Positions 1 to 8,563 of a DNA stretch of 64,000 nucleotides are shown here, piece after piece (positions within the stretch are counted from its first letter, which is position 1; every line of letters begins with the position of its first letter). Both the position numbers and the translations under genes were made by a program. The notes under the pieces are model-generated. The model saw nothing but the letters and a program-made list of their open reading frames with translations, did not search any database and had not been told where the DNA came from. The stretch spans positions 310,001-374,000 of the forward strand of contig NZ_FOTB01000003.1 in the NCBI RefSeq assembly GCF_900114445.1, given 5' to 3'. The DNA comes from Salinicoccus halodurans (GTDB lineage: Bacteria; Bacillota; Bacilli; Staphylococcales; Salinicoccaceae).

Positions 1-509
1 CGGTGGAAGATGATGTTGCGTTCGGTCTGGAGAACAATGGCGTTGGCAGAGATGAAATGGTGAACAGGGTGGAAGAAGCGCTCCGTTCAGTAAACATGCT
101 TGAATACCGCACCCATGAACCATCAAGATTGTCAGGCGGACAAAAACAACGCGTGGCAATCGCAGGTGCACTTGCAATGCAGCCGGATCTCCTCATTCTG
201 GATGAAGCAACATCAATGCTTGACCCGCAGGGCAGAAGAGAAGTGCTTGAGATTCTTCGGGAAATCCACCGGGAGAAACTGACTACATTGATTTACATTA
301 CACATGACCTTGCCGAAATCGGTGTCAGTGATCATGCTGTGGTTATGAAGGACGGCCGGGTGATCAATGAGGGCACTGTGGAAGAAATCTATCAGGATAC
401 GGATGCGCTCGTATCGAGCCGGCTCGTCCTGCCATTTACAATTTCCTTGGCAGACCGGCTGCTTGATGGTTGTTATATGTCATATGATGAGTTGGTGGAA
501 CGTCTATGA
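1..509 (+). CDS. ecfA1: ECF transporter ATPase EcfA1, C-terminal part
   Basis: This is the C-terminal 168 or so residues of an ABC ATPase that energises S-component vitamin uptake together with EcfA2 and EcfT. The 5' end lies outside the window: the reading frame is open at base 1, and the GTG at position 3 is an internal valine of the EcfA-typical EDDVAFGLEN stretch that follows the Q-loop. The signature motif LSGGQKQRVAIAGAL, the Walker B segment LLILDEATSMLDP and the switch histidine (YITHDL) are all visible. The stop codon overlaps the start of the next gene (ATGA), as expected for translational coupling within the ecf operon. Confidence 0.93.
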   Translation, partial: VEDDVAFGLENNGVGRDEMVNRVEEALRSVNMLEYRTHEPSRLSGGQKQRVAIAGALAMQPDLLILDEATSMLDPQGRREVLEILREIHREKLTTLIYITHDLAEIGVSDHAVVMKDGRVINEGTVEEIYQDTDALVSSRLVLPFTISLADRLLDGCYMSYDELVERL

Positions 510-1369
510 ATATCCAATTGGAAAAACTGACGAGCATCTATCATGAGAACACGCCTTTTGAACACCTGGCACTGAACAATATAACAACAGAATTTAAAGA
601 AGGTACCTATTATGGAATCATCGGTCATACAGGCAGCGGGAAATCGACGATGATCCAGAACCTGAACGGGCTTTTATTGCCGAGCTACGGTGAAGTGCAC
701 ATTGGGGATATTACGCTGAGGCGTAAAACAAAACAGCGGATCATCCATCTGGTAAAGAAACGTGTCGGTATGGTTTTTCAGTTTCCGGAGCACCAGCTTT
801 TTGAGGAATCTGTAATCAAAGATGTGATGTTCGGTCCGAAAAATATAGGCATGGATGAAGAGACGGCACGGGAGAAGGCAGAGTACTATTTAAAACTGCT
901 CAATGTCGACAGGGCATTGTTTGATATTCCGCCGTTTGACCTCTCAGGAGGACAGATGAGGAAAGTGGCCATTGCAGGGATTCTGGCAATGGAGCCTGAA
1001 GTACTCATTTTGGACGAACCCACGGCGGGGCTTGATCCGCTGAGTCATATAGAAACGATGCAGCTGTTCCAGAAGATCCAAAAAGAAATGGGGATTACGG
1101 TAATACTCGTCACCCATGACATGAATGACGTTTATGAGTATACGGATGAAGTGAAGCTTCTGAACCAGGGCAATCTGATCCGCTCCGGCAGAACAGAGGA
1201 AATCCTTACAGATGCGGGACTCCTGCAGAAATATGACCTTGAGGTTCCTGATATAGTCAGACTCACTTCTGATCTTGGGAAAAAAGGGATTGAATTTCCG
1301 AAAATACCAAAGAACAGGGAAGAATTCATAAATCTCTACATGAAGTGGAGGGATGGATATGCTGAGTAA
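506..1369 (+). CDS. ecfA2: ECF transporter ATPase EcfA2
   Basis: This is the second cytoplasmic ATPase of the energy-coupling factor module, 287 residues, the normal length. The Walker A motif GHTGSGKST is at residues 40-48. The family-typical QFPEHQLF Q-loop, the LSGGQMRKVAIAGIL signature, the Walker B LILDEPTAGLDP and the TTHD-like switch VTHDM follow in order. It forms a heterodimer with EcfA1 that docks on EcfT. It overlaps ecfA1 by 4 bases and ecfT by 17 bases, so the three genes are almost certainly co-translated. Substrate specificity is set by S components encoded elsewhere. Confidence 0.96.
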   Translation: MNIQLEKLTSIYHENTPFEHLALNNITTEFKEGTYYGIIGHTGSGKSTMIQNLNGLLLPSYGEVHIGDITLRRKTKQRIIHLVKKRVGMVFQFPEHQLFEESVIKDVMFGPKNIGMDEETAREKAEYYLKLLNVDRALFDIPPFDLSGGQMRKVAIAGILAMEPEVLILDEPTAGLDPLSHIETMQLFQKIQKEMGITVILVTHDMNDVYEYTDEVKLLNQGNLIRSGRTEEILTDAGLLQKYDLEVPDIVRLTSDLGKKGIEFPKIPKNREEFINLYMKWRDGYAE

Positions 1370-2156
1370 GATGCTGCTCGGACGTTATATCCCGGGAAAC
1401 AGTATGGTCCACAGGTTCGATCCAAGAGCAAAAATCATTGCTGTCTTCCTGTTCATGATTATTGTGTTCTTTGCGAACCATTGGACAGGATATTTGCTGC
1501 TTGTGCTTTTTGTATTGAGTCTGACCAAACTCGCAGGGCTGTCGCTGGTGTTTTTATTCAATGGTTTGAAATTGATATTACTGCTGATCGTCTTTACTTT
1601 CATGATGCACCTCTTCTTTACGAAAGGGGGAACGGTGCTGATTGATGCGGGGTGGTTCACGATAGAATCGGAAGGGGTCATCCGAGGAATATACATCACG
1701 ATACGTCTTGCGATGCTCATACTCATTACGACACTGCTCACCCTGACGACGAGCCCTTTATCTCTGACAGATGCGATAGAACGCATCTGCAGGCCGCTCA
1801 AAGCCATCAAAGTGCCTGTACATGAAATTGCGATGATGATGTCCATCAGCCTGAGATTTATACCGACACTGATGGATGAGACTGAAAAAATCATCAAAGC
1901 CCAAAGTGCAAGAGGATCCACGTTCATGACGGGCAGTCTCAAGTCCCGGCTCAATGCACTGACACCTGTATTCATCCCCTTATTCATATCTGCATTTAAG
2001 CGGGCTGAAGAAATGGCAATGGCGATGGAAGTAAGAGGATATCAGGGTGAAGAGGGGCGTACAAACTACCGTGTGCTGGACTGGCAGTGGAAAGACACGT
2101 TCGCCATCATCTTGATGATTCTTTTTGGAATCGTCCTGTTCATGATCAGACAATAA
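1353..2156 (+). CDS. ecfT: ECF transporter transmembrane coupling protein EcfT
   Basis: This is the membrane scaffold of the ECF transporter, 267 residues. The N-terminus LLGRYIPGNSMVHRFDPRAK is the conserved EcfT opening. Hydrophobic membrane segments lie near residues 27-75, 110-130 and 240-262. The two short coupling motifs that contact the ATPases are visible as SARGS and MEVRGY. The listed ATG lies inside ecfA2; a second in-frame ATG six bases later (MLSKML) matches relatives about as well, so the exact start is uncertain by two codons. truA follows after 12 bases. Confidence 0.95.
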   Translation: MDMLSKMLLGRYIPGNSMVHRFDPRAKIIAVFLFMIIVFFANHWTGYLLLVLFVLSLTKLAGLSLVFLFNGLKLILLLIVFTFMMHLFFTKGGTVLIDAGWFTIESEGVIRGIYITIRLAMLILITTLLTLTTSPLSLTDAIERICRPLKAIKVPVHEIAMMMSISLRFIPTLMDETEKIIKAQSARGSTFMTGSLKSRLNALTPVFIPLFISAFKRAEEMAMAMEVRGYQGEEGRTNYRVLDWQWKDTFAIILMILFGIVLFMIRQ

Positions 2157-2168
2157 GGAGCGTCAGCA

Positions 2169-2957
2169 ATGCGATATTTAGTCAAAGTGAGTTATAACGG
2201 CAGTAAATTTTCCGGCTTCCAATACCAAAAAGATGCCCGTACCGTCCAGAATGAAATTGAAAGTGTATTAAACCGCATGCACAAGGAATTCGTCCGCATC
2301 CATCCCGCCGGCCGTACGGATGCAGGTGTGCATGCGCTCGAACAATACTTCCATTTTGATTCCCATATTGATATTCCGGGAGATAAATGGAAATTTGCAT
2401 TGAACTCAGGGCTGCCGGAAGATATACTCATACACGAAGTGCGGGAAATCGATGAAGATTATCATGTGCGTTTCCATTCAAAAGGGAAGACCTACAGATA
2501 TAAAATATATCAGGGCACAAACAGAGACCCCTTCCAGCATGGACTCAAAGTCTATTATCCTTATCAGGTCGATGAACAGAAAATGCGTGATGCCATGCAG
2601 TACTTCATCGGGACCCATGACTTCACCAGTTTCTCGAGTGCCAAATCGGAAATTGAAAATAAAGTCAGGCATATTCATCGTTTCGACCTCATCAAAACAG
2701 AAGAGGGTTTCGATTTTGTTATTACCGGATCGGGCTTCCTTTATAATATGGTGAGGATACTGGTCGCATATGTGCTCGAAGTCGGACAGGGCAGATGGGA
2801 CGGTGGCAGGACGCCGGAGATTCTGGAAGCAAAAGACAGAAAGCATGTGCCAAGGACGGCGCCAGCTGAAGGGCTGTATCTGGAACGGGTATTCCTCAAT
2901 GAAAAAGCACTTGAAGAAACATTGCAGGAAATGAAAAATAACCTTGAAAAACATTGA
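2169..2957 (+). CDS. truA: tRNA pseudouridine(38-40) synthase TruA
   Basis: TruA converts uridines 38-40 in the tRNA anticodon arm to pseudouridine. The catalytic aspartate is D51 in the invariant GRTDAGVHA motif. The downstream KTYRYKIY, FIGTHDFTSFSS and GSGFLYNMVRI blocks are also TruA hallmarks. The length, 262 residues, is normal. AAGGAG lies eight bases before the ATG. The gene sits directly after ecfT, as in staphylococci and bacilli. Its last codons overlap the -35 element of the rplM promoter. Confidence 0.97.
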   Translation: MRYLVKVSYNGSKFSGFQYQKDARTVQNEIESVLNRMHKEFVRIHPAGRTDAGVHALEQYFHFDSHIDIPGDKWKFALNSGLPEDILIHEVREIDEDYHVRFHSKGKTYRYKIYQGTNRDPFQHGLKVYYPYQVDEQKMRDAMQYFIGTHDFTSFSSAKSEIENKVRHIHRFDLIKTEEGFDFVITGSGFLYNMVRILVAYVLEVGQGRWDGGRTPEILEAKDRKHVPRTAPAEGLYLERVFLNEKALEETLQEMKNNLEKH

Positions 2958-2982
2958 CAAAATGCACTAATAAGGTTATCAT
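2954..2982 (+). promoter_or_regulatory. rplM-rpsI promoter (sigma-A type)
   Basis: TTGACA (2954-2959) and TATCAT (2977-2982) are separated by exactly 17 bases. The -35 hexamer shares bases with the TGA stop codon of truA, so the ribosomal-protein operon has its own promoter although it lies directly downstream of truA. A TATAAT at 2992-2997 has no matching -35 and is probably in the transcribed region. Confidence 0.75.
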
Positions 2983-2998
2983 AGACAACGGTATAATT

Positions 2999-3110
2999 TT
3001 ATATCACCCGCGATAAGCCCCGGAAACTTATTGTAGATCAGATATAATAAAACGAAGAAGCTTTTTTTATTTTAAAGCATAAAAACGAGCGAATTATTCA
3101 TAAAACTAGG
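2999..3110 (+). ncRNA. L13-type ribosomal protein leader (autoregulatory 5' UTR)
   Basis: The untranslated leader of rplM contains two nested stems. The outer arms are TTATATC (2999-3005) and GATATAA (3041-3047). The inner arms are ATAAG (3013-3017) and CTTAT (3027-3031), enclosing CCCCGGAAA. The string ACCCGCGATAAG resembles what I recall of the Bacillota L13 leader family (Rfam L13_leader), which is thought to bind L13 and repress its own operon. The stems are read directly; the family assignment is from memory and was not computed. Confidence 0.6.
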
Positions 3111-3120
3111 AGGACAAAAA

Positions 3121-3558
3121 ATGCGTCAAACATTTATGGCCAACGAAGCTAGCATTGAGCGTAAATGGTATGTTGTCGATGCAGAAGGACAGACACTTGG
3201 ACGTCTTTCTTCAGAAGTTGCAGCGATTCTTCGCGGCAAAAACAAACCGACATTCACACCGCATGTTGATACTGGTGATAACGTAATCATCATCAACGCT
3301 GAAAAAATCGAACTAAGTGGTAACAAAGCACAGGATAAAATGTACTACAGACACTCTGGACACGTTGGTGGAATCAAATCCATCTCTGCAGGTGCACTTA
3401 GAGACAAAAATCCAGTACGTTTGCTGGAAAATTCCATCAAAGGTATGCTTCCGAAGAACCCACTCGGTCGCGCAACAGGCAAAAAACTACATGTGTATGC
3501 TGGAAGCGAGCATCCACACGCAGCACAAAAACCAGAAAACTACGAACTTCGCGGTTAA
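3121..3558 (+). CDS. rplM: 50S ribosomal protein L13
   Basis: L13 is an early-assembling large-subunit protein, 145 residues as usual. The conserved blocks [47 protein letters not shown] and MLPKNPLGR are all present. A near-perfect AGGAGG lies eight bases before the ATG. It is co-transcribed with rpsI, 18 bases downstream. It is probably feedback-regulated through the leader upstream. Confidence 0.99.
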   Translation: MRQTFMANEASIERKWYVVDAEGQTLGRLSSEVAAILRGKNKPTFTPHVDTGDNVIIINAEKIELSGNKAQDKMYYRHSGHVGGIKSISAGALRDKNPVRLLENSIKGMLPKNPLGRATGKKLHVYAGSEHPHAAQKPENYELRG

Positions 3559-3576
3559 GAATAGGAGGTTAATTCA

Positions 3577-3969
3577 TTGGCTAAAGTAGAATATACAGGA
3601 ACAGGTCGTCGTAAACACTCAGTAGCACGTGTACGTTTGGTACCAGGTGAAGGTAATGTTACAGTCAACGGTCGTGACATGAGAGAATACCTTCCATTCG
3701 AAAGTTTAATCCTTGATTTGAACCAACCATTCGCAGTTACAGAAACAGAAGGTAACTACGATGTATTGGTAAACGTTAAAGGTGGAGGCTTCACAGGACA
3801 GGCACAGGCAATCCGTCACGGAATTGCAAGAGCACTTCTCGAAGCAGATCCGGAAAACCGTGGACCACTTAAGAGAGCAGGACTCCTTACACGTGACCCA
3901 CGTATGAAAGAACGTTACAAATACGGTCTTAAGAAAGCCCGTCGTTCTCCACAGTTCTCAAAACGTTAA
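3577..3969 (+). CDS. rpsI: 30S ribosomal protein S9
   Basis: S9 has a C-terminal tail that reaches the P-site tRNA. The protein is 130 residues and matches staphylococcal S9 closely: [38 protein letters not shown] and the terminal basic RRSPQFSKR. The start is TTG at 3577, placed by AGGAGG at 3563-3568; no ATG exists at the expected N-terminus. It is the last gene of the operon and is followed by a hairpin terminator. Confidence 0.99.
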   Translation: MAKVEYTGTGRRKHSVARVRLVPGEGNVTVNGRDMREYLPFESLILDLNQPFAVTETEGNYDVLVNVKGGGFTGQAQAIRHGIARALLEADPENRGPLKRAGLLTRDPRMKERYKYGLKKARRSPQFSKR

Positions 3970-3987
3970 TAGCACTGAATCATATAT

Positions 3988-4020
3988 TTCCTCCAACCAT
4001 TTGCGGTTGGGGGATTTTTT
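3988..4020 (+). terminator. Rho-independent terminator of rplM-rpsI
   Basis: The arms CCAACC (3993-3998) and GGTTGG (4005-4010), extended by flanking TCC/GGG pairing, form a hairpin that runs straight into a T-tract ending at 4020. Confidence 0.85.
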
Positions 4021-4132
4021 ATACATATGTTGATTTTTATGAATTATGATATTATAAATAGAAATACGAGTAAAAGATATTTGGGTTATTGGTTAAAACT
4101 TCGGGTAGGGGAAGAAGTGAGAATATTTTTTA

Positions 4133-4219
4133 ATGAAGAAAATGATGTTGAAGTGGGCTTGTCTTGCAACTGTTGCGGTGACGGTGGTCGCAGTTCTCAC
4201 AGGTGTAATTGCGGTATAG
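4133..4219 (+). CDS. Possible 28-residue hydrophobic peptide
   Basis: A short ORF in the gap between rpsI and poxB encodes a peptide that starts MKKMMLKWACLATVA and ends in GVIAV. A basic start is followed by about 20 hydrophobic residues, the layout of a single-span membrane peptide. An AGGGGAAGAAG purine run lies 15-25 bases upstream, farther than ideal. A longer overlapping frame at 4027-4407 runs into poxB and looks spurious. A small regulatory or toxin-like membrane peptide is possible, but nothing nearby proves expression. I do not recognise it. Confidence 0.3.
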   Translation: MKKMMLKWACLATVAVTVVAVLTGVIAV

Positions 4220-4265
4220 GCCTGGTAATAGAGAAATCGTTACAGATTATGTGTTTATCACAAAT

Positions 4266-4299
4266 AAAGAGCTCTTCCCGATTGTGGGAAAGGCTCTTT
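4266..4299. terminator. Hairpin between the short ORF and poxB
   Basis: The outer arms AAAGAGC (4266-4272) and GCTCTTT (4293-4299) surround the inner arms TTCCC (4275-4279) and GGGAA (4286-4290). The structure could end transcription of poxB, which converges here, and of the short ORF at 4133. T-runs on either side are weak. Confidence 0.6.
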
Positions 4300-4324
4300 G
4301 AAGTTAATGGGTGGTTTTTCATTT

Positions 4325-6058
4325 TTAACGGAACAAGTTGCTCTTGGCCAGATCGATCAATTCATTGCCTTTGCCGTTCAGCACAGCTTTCATCATCCAC
4401 AAGCTGAAACCATGTGCCTGGTTGAAAGTAATCTTAGGCGGTAAGGACAGCTCATGACGGTTGACGATGACGTCCAGTACAACCGGGCCCTCGTGATTGA
4501 GTGCCTCACTTACCGCACTTTCAAGATCAGCCGGGTCCTCGACACGGATTCCTTTTATACCCAATGATTCGGCGAGTGCTGCAAAATTGACAGTATCCAG
4601 CCCAGTACCTGTCTCGAGGTAACCGGCAGCTTTCATTTCCAGTTCCACGAAGCCCAGGGAACTATTGTTGTATACAACGACATTCACCGGTAAATTATGC
4701 TGTCTCAGTGTGATCAGATCCCCCATGAGCATACTCAGCCCACCGTCTCCGGATAATGAAATGACCTGACGTTCCGGGGAAGATACCTGGGCACCAATCG
4801 CCTGCGGCAGAGCATTGGCCATAGTACCGTGATTAAATGATCCCAGAAATCTTCTCTGACCGTTCATCTGCAAGTATCTCGCCGCCCATACGATTGGTGT
4901 ACCGACATCGCTTGTAAATACAGCATCGTCAGATGCCAGATCACTTACGAGTTTAGTCAGGTATTGCGGATGGATTGGTTTTCTTCCGTTTTCATCCACC
5001 GCCAGTTCATTTAAATCCTCTCGGACCCCGTCGTATTTTTCAATAGACTTTTTCAAGTGGGCTGAATCCCGCCCTTCATCCAAGAGGGGCATCAGAGATT
5101 CCACAGTCTGTTTGACATCACCGCAGACACCATAGGTGAGGTTTGTCCGCCGTCCCAGGTGTTTTGCTTCGATATCGACCTGAAGAACGACTGCATCTTT
5201 GGGATAGAACTGTCTGTACGGGAAGTCTGTACCCAGCATCAGCAGAATATCGCAGTTCATCATTGCCTCGTAACCGGAGGCGTAGCCGATCAGACCGTTC
5301 AAACCAGCGTAGTATGGATTGTCATATTCAAGGTATTCCTTGCCTCCCAAAGCAACGACCATGGGTGACTGCAGCTTCTCACTGAGTTCCATGAGGGATT
5401 TGTGTGCTCCTGCACATCCTTTTCCACACAACAGGGTGATTCTCTTTCCGTTTTTTTCATTGTTCAGGTAGGATGCCAACGTCTCCAATTCTTCTGCTGA
5501 AGGTATTGTGACAGGATTGCTTGGATACAATACCTGTTCCGGCATTTTATTATCATCCTCTAACTCCGCAACGTCCCCCGGCAGCACTAAGACAGATACA
5601 CCATCCTCTGCAATGGCAGTCTGGAGAGCCATAGTGACAATCCGGGGCATCTGCTTGGAACTGTTTATAACTTCACAGTAGTGACTGCATTCCTGGAACA
5701 GGAACTTCGGATCTGTTTCCTGGAAATAATCGCTGCCAACTTCATCACTTGGAATTTGTGCAGCGATGGCGAGGACCGGAACACGATTTCGATGGCAGTC
5801 ATACAAGCCATTGATCAAGTGCATATTACCCGGCCCGCTGCTTCCTGCACAAACAGCAATACTTCCTTTCATTTCCGCGTCAGCACCAGCTGCAAAAGCC
5901 GCTACTTCTTCGTGGCGTACGCTGATCCATTCAATTTTCCCTGAACGTCTTATAGAGTCAAGTACAGCATTGAGTGAATCCCCTACGATTCCATACACTC
6001 TGGTAATACCCGCGTTGAGCAATGCTTCGATGATCGAGTCAGAAATTGTTTTCTTCAA
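4325..6058 (-). CDS. poxB: Pyruvate:quinone oxidoreductase (pyruvate oxidase)
   Basis: This peripheral membrane flavoenzyme decarboxylates pyruvate to acetate and CO2 and passes electrons to quinone, using thiamine diphosphate and FAD. The protein, 577 residues, aligns over its whole length with the Escherichia coli PoxB sequence as I recall it: VRHEEVAAFAAGA with catalytic Glu50, GPGNMHLINGLYDCHRNRVP, and the GDGG...YNNSS thiamine diphosphate motif. The C-terminal GFSLWMMKAVLNGKGNEL segment corresponds to PoxB's membrane-binding tail, which makes this closer to PoxB than to staphylococcal CidC. The start is TTG (6058-6056), set by an AGAAGGG sequence nine bases upstream; no ATG fits. It stands alone, with a hairpin downstream. 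Confidence 0.93.
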   Translation of the reverse strand: MKKTISDSIIEALLNAGITRVYGIVGDSLNAVLDSIRRSGKIEWISVRHEEVAAFAAGADAEMKGSIAVCAGSSGPGNMHLINGLYDCHRNRVPVLAIAAQIPSDEVGSDYFQETDPKFLFQECSHYCEVINSSKQMPRIVTMALQTAIAEDGVSVLVLPGDVAELEDDNKMPEQVLYPSNPVTIPSAEELETLASYLNNEKNGKRITLLCGKGCAGAHKSLMELSEKLQSPMVVALGGKEYLEYDNPYYAGLNGLIGYASGYEAMMNCDILLMLGTDFPYRQFYPKDAVVLQVDIEAKHLGRRTNLTYGVCGDVKQTVESLMPLLDEGRDSAHLKKSIEKYDGVREDLNELAVDENGRKPIHPQYLTKLVSDLASDDAVFTSDVGTPIVWAARYLQMNGQRRFLGSFNHGTMANALPQAIGAQVSSPERQVISLSGDGGLSMLMGDLITLRQHNLPVNVVVYNNSSLGFVELEMKAAGYLETGTGLDTVNFAALAESLGIKGIRVEDPADLESAVSEALNHEGPVVLDVIVNRHELSLPPKITFNQAHGFSLWMMKAVLNGKGNELIDLAKSNLFR

Positions 6059-6260
6059 GTTTCTCAGCCCTTCTTCATGTATTTTCTTTAACCTTTCCCT
6101 TTCCGGGAAGTGTTAATCTTTATGAAGAAAAACTGTGTGTATTAATAAATTTCCAATGAATTTGTATTTCTGTTGATTATTAAATGCAGATAAATGGCCG
6201 GATACAGAGCCATCGATTAAATTGATGAATACTGAATTTTACTGGAAAAGCAGGGTTGAC

Positions 6261-7388
6261 TCAGGCCAGTTTTGATATGAACTTGTAATCATTCTTTGTG
6301 TACACACTGCCTTCCAGAATTATACGGGCAGTACGTACCACCTTGATCGCACAAATTTCCCCCGCTATCAGGTCGACCTTGGTTTCCATAATACCAGCCG
6401 GATGTGCGAGCCGGATGATTTGACTCTCCGCCTTCATGAACCCGGAAAAAATGGTGTCATCCAAAAATGCAGCAGCTGTTGTACAGATGGCACCAGTTAT
6501 GGCGAGTGCCTGATGCGGTTTCTGCATGGACAGCATCCTGATTCTGCAGTCCATATCCTCCGCTTTTCTTTCAACTCCTGTTACATCTGTGAAGTTTTCG
6601 GGAGGAGCGATTATTGTTAATTTCGGCACAGCAGGCGAGAGTCTGGTAGCGTCTTCTTTTTTGGCAAATTGACATTTTTCTGCGGCAATCGACCTGATTT
6701 CCTCCAGCTCCGACAGTTTTTCTGCTGTAAACTCATGGGGAAGTTCGGATCCTGTCAGACCAACATCCCGGGCATTAACAAACACCAGCGGGTTGGCAAC
6801 ATCTATTATGGAGATTTTTATCATTCTGCCCGCAGTTTCGATGATATCCACCGGATTGCCTGTCGGGAATAAACTCCCTGTGACCGCGCCTTCAGCATCG
6901 ATAAAGGATAGGTACACAGGGGAACCTGTACCGGGAACGCCCGGTACTGAACACATTCCCTCAGTTTTTACCTGGCCATCTTCAACTTCAACTTCGGAAA
7001 TAATGACCTTTTGTGTGTTCGTATTGAATATCCTTACAGTCGTAACAGGTTCAACAGCCGGTACCAGCCCCTGGTTTATGGCATAAGGACCTACTGCAGA
7101 GGATATGTTTCCGCAATTCCCCTTGAAATCCACCATTTGATTATCAATACTGACCTGGGCAAAAGTATAATCTATATCGATATCCGGCCGGTCGGACTTT
7201 TTGATGACCGCAGCTTTGCTTGTGAGAGAGTTGGCACCGCCGAGTCCATCAATTTGCCGGCGATCCGGACTACCCATAATATCCAATAAAAATTCATCCC
7301 ATAATACACGGTCATCCGGCATGTCTTCGAAATTGATAAAAATTCCTTTACTGGTTCCACCACGCATAATGACAACAGGAATTCTCAT
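6261..7388 (-). CDS. PrpF-family isomerase/tautomerase
   Basis: This 375-residue protein belongs to the PrpF/methylitaconate isomerase family, whose members shift a double bond in aconitate-like tricarboxylates (methylaconitate isomerase, oxalomesaconate tautomerase, methylitaconate isomerase). The family opening MRGGTSKGIF, the GLGGANSLTSK block, the GNCGNISSAVG block with its putative catalytic cysteine, and the late HQALAITGAICTTAAA segment are present. No prpB/C/D or acnD gene lies nearby. It is divergent from a LysR gene, with a citrate carrier beyond, so a role in using an aconitate- or citrate-like compound is likely. The exact substrate cannot be read from the sequence. Confidence 0.82.
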   Translation of the reverse strand: MRIPVVIMRGGTSKGIFINFEDMPDDRVLWDEFLLDIMGSPDRRQIDGLGGANSLTSKAAVIKKSDRPDIDIDYTFAQVSIDNQMVDFKGNCGNISSAVGPYAINQGLVPAVEPVTTVRIFNTNTQKVIISEVEVEDGQVKTEGMCSVPGVPGTGSPVYLSFIDAEGAVTGSLFPTGNPVDIIETAGRMIKISIIDVANPLVFVNARDVGLTGSELPHEFTAEKLSELEEIRSIAAEKCQFAKKEDATRLSPAVPKLTIIAPPENFTDVTGVERKAEDMDCRIRMLSMQKPHQALAITGAICTTAAAFLDDTIFSGFMKAESQIIRLAHPAGIMETKVDLIAGEICAIKVVRTARIILEGSVYTKNDYKFISKLA

Positions 7389-7421
7389 TTATACAACCAC
7401 CCTTTCAGATATTAATTTATT

Positions 7422-7501
7422 AAGTATTTAAAAAATATGTTATGCTACAAATTAATATAAGTAAAATAGATAATTTGTTATAAAATATTTAAAAAATACT
7501 T
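7422..7501. promoter_or_regulatory. Nested dyads in the prpF/LysR divergent promoter
   Basis: Outer arms AAGTATTTAAAAAATAT (7422-7438) and ATATTTAAAAAATACTT (7485-7501) are inverted copies except for three central bases. Inner arms ACAAATTA (7447-7454) and TAATTTGT (7471-7478) are a perfect inverted repeat. Both pairs are centred within one base of 7462. The placement between a LysR gene and its likely target suggests operator sites for that regulator. Confidence 0.6.
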
Positions 7502-7526
7502 ATAATCCTGAGATGGGGGAATTAAC

Positions 7527-8390
7527 ATGGATGAAAAAGACTGGACTGCACTTAAAATGTTATATGAGGAAAAGAACATCAGCCATACTTCTGAACGTTT
7601 ATATATTTCACAGCCTGCACTTACATACAGGCTTAAAAATTTGGAAAAAGAATTCCAGACAACATTGTTCTTTAAAGTAAAAGGCGGTATAGAGTTTACT
7701 GCTGAAGGGGCATATCTGGCACGGTATTCTGATGAAATGATCAATCATCTGCAGAGGACCAAGGATCATATGTCAAATTTGCAAGGTGAGGTAAAAGGAA
7801 CTTTGAGGCTCGGCGTCTCAAGCAATTTTGCACAATATAAACTTCCGAAAATATTGAAAAGTTTTTCAACCCGGTATCCAAACGTGCAATTCAACGTGAA
7901 TACGGGATGGAGTACAGATATAATGAATCAGCTGGATTCATCTCAAGTACAGTTGGGTATTCTACGCGGCAATCACGATTGGTATGGAAAGAAACAGTTA
8001 TTACATAAAGAAAAGCTTTGTCTGATATCAAGCGAAGAAGTAGAAATGGAGAAACTGCCGGATCTTCCATTCATAAACTATAAGACGGATACTTCATTGG
8101 ACAGTCTTATTAAAGGCTGGTGGCATGACAGGTATTCCAAACCGCCCTTTGTCACTATGGAGACGGACCGTCAGCAAACATGCAAGGAAATGGTTAAAAA
8201 TGGTCTCGGAATCGCCATTGTTCCCGAAATCTGTCTGGAACCCTCTGATAATCTATATAATTATGAATTGTTGTATAGAAACGGGGATTCTGTAGAAAGA
8301 AATACTTGGATCATGTACAGTGAGGATTCACTTCAACTGTCAACTGTTAAAAGTTTTATAGAATTTTTAAATGACCACCCCGGGATATAG
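7527..8390 (+). CDS. LysR-family transcriptional regulator
   Basis: This is a 287-residue LysR regulator. The N-terminal winged helix-turn-helix (about residues 1-60) shows the expected ISHTSERLYISQPALTYRLK recognition region. The effector-binding domain begins near residue 90 (GTLRLGVSSNFA). GGGGG precedes the ATG by nine bases. It is transcribed away from the PrpF-like gene and towards the citrate carrier. By the usual LysR arrangement it probably controls one or both in response to a tricarboxylate. It is not closely recognisable as CcpC. Confidence 0.9.
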   Translation: MDEKDWTALKMLYEEKNISHTSERLYISQPALTYRLKNLEKEFQTTLFFKVKGGIEFTAEGAYLARYSDEMINHLQRTKDHMSNLQGEVKGTLRLGVSSNFAQYKLPKILKSFSTRYPNVQFNVNTGWSTDIMNQLDSSQVQLGILRGNHDWYGKKQLLHKEKLCLISSEEVEMEKLPDLPFINYKTDTSLDSLIKGWWHDRYSKPPFVTMETDRQQTCKEMVKNGLGIAIVPEICLEPSDNLYNYELLYRNGDSVERNTWIMYSEDSLQLSTVKSFIEFLNDHPGI

Positions 8391-8435
8391 AAATAGTGAC
8401 TGCGATATTCAATAAAATATGCAATTTCATATCCT

Positions 8436-8470
8436 GACCCCACCCGGGGGTGGATTATAAAATTTTTTTA
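8436..8470 (+). terminator. Possible terminator after the LysR gene
   Basis: The arms CCACCC (8440-8445) and GGGTGG (8448-8453) are followed within ten bases by an AT-rich run containing TTTTTTT. The loop is very short, so some end pairs must open; the call is tentative. Confidence 0.4.
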
Positions 8471-8536
8471 GCAAAATACATAAAAAAACTATATTTTACT
8501 TATCCTGCTTCTTATAATATCGTATATCTATCAATA

Positions 8537-8551
8537 ATTTTACTGAAAATT
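8537..8551 (+). promoter_or_regulatory. CodY-like box upstream of the citrate carrier
   Basis: ATTTTACTGAAAATT matches the CodY consensus AATTTTCWGAAAATT at 13 of 15 positions. It lies 13 bases upstream of a cre site and downstream of a TATAAT at 8513-8518. Nutritional repression by CodY is plausible for a citrate carrier. Such boxes also occur by chance in AT-rich DNA. Confidence 0.45.
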
Positions 8552-8563
8552 TCAATTATATTT

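Noticed and set aside
4027-4407. 126-codon ORF on the plus strand between rpsI and poxB
   Set aside because: It runs 80 bases into poxB on the opposite strand, has no ribosome site and includes the terminator hairpin; the 28-codon frame inside it is a better, though still weak, candidate.
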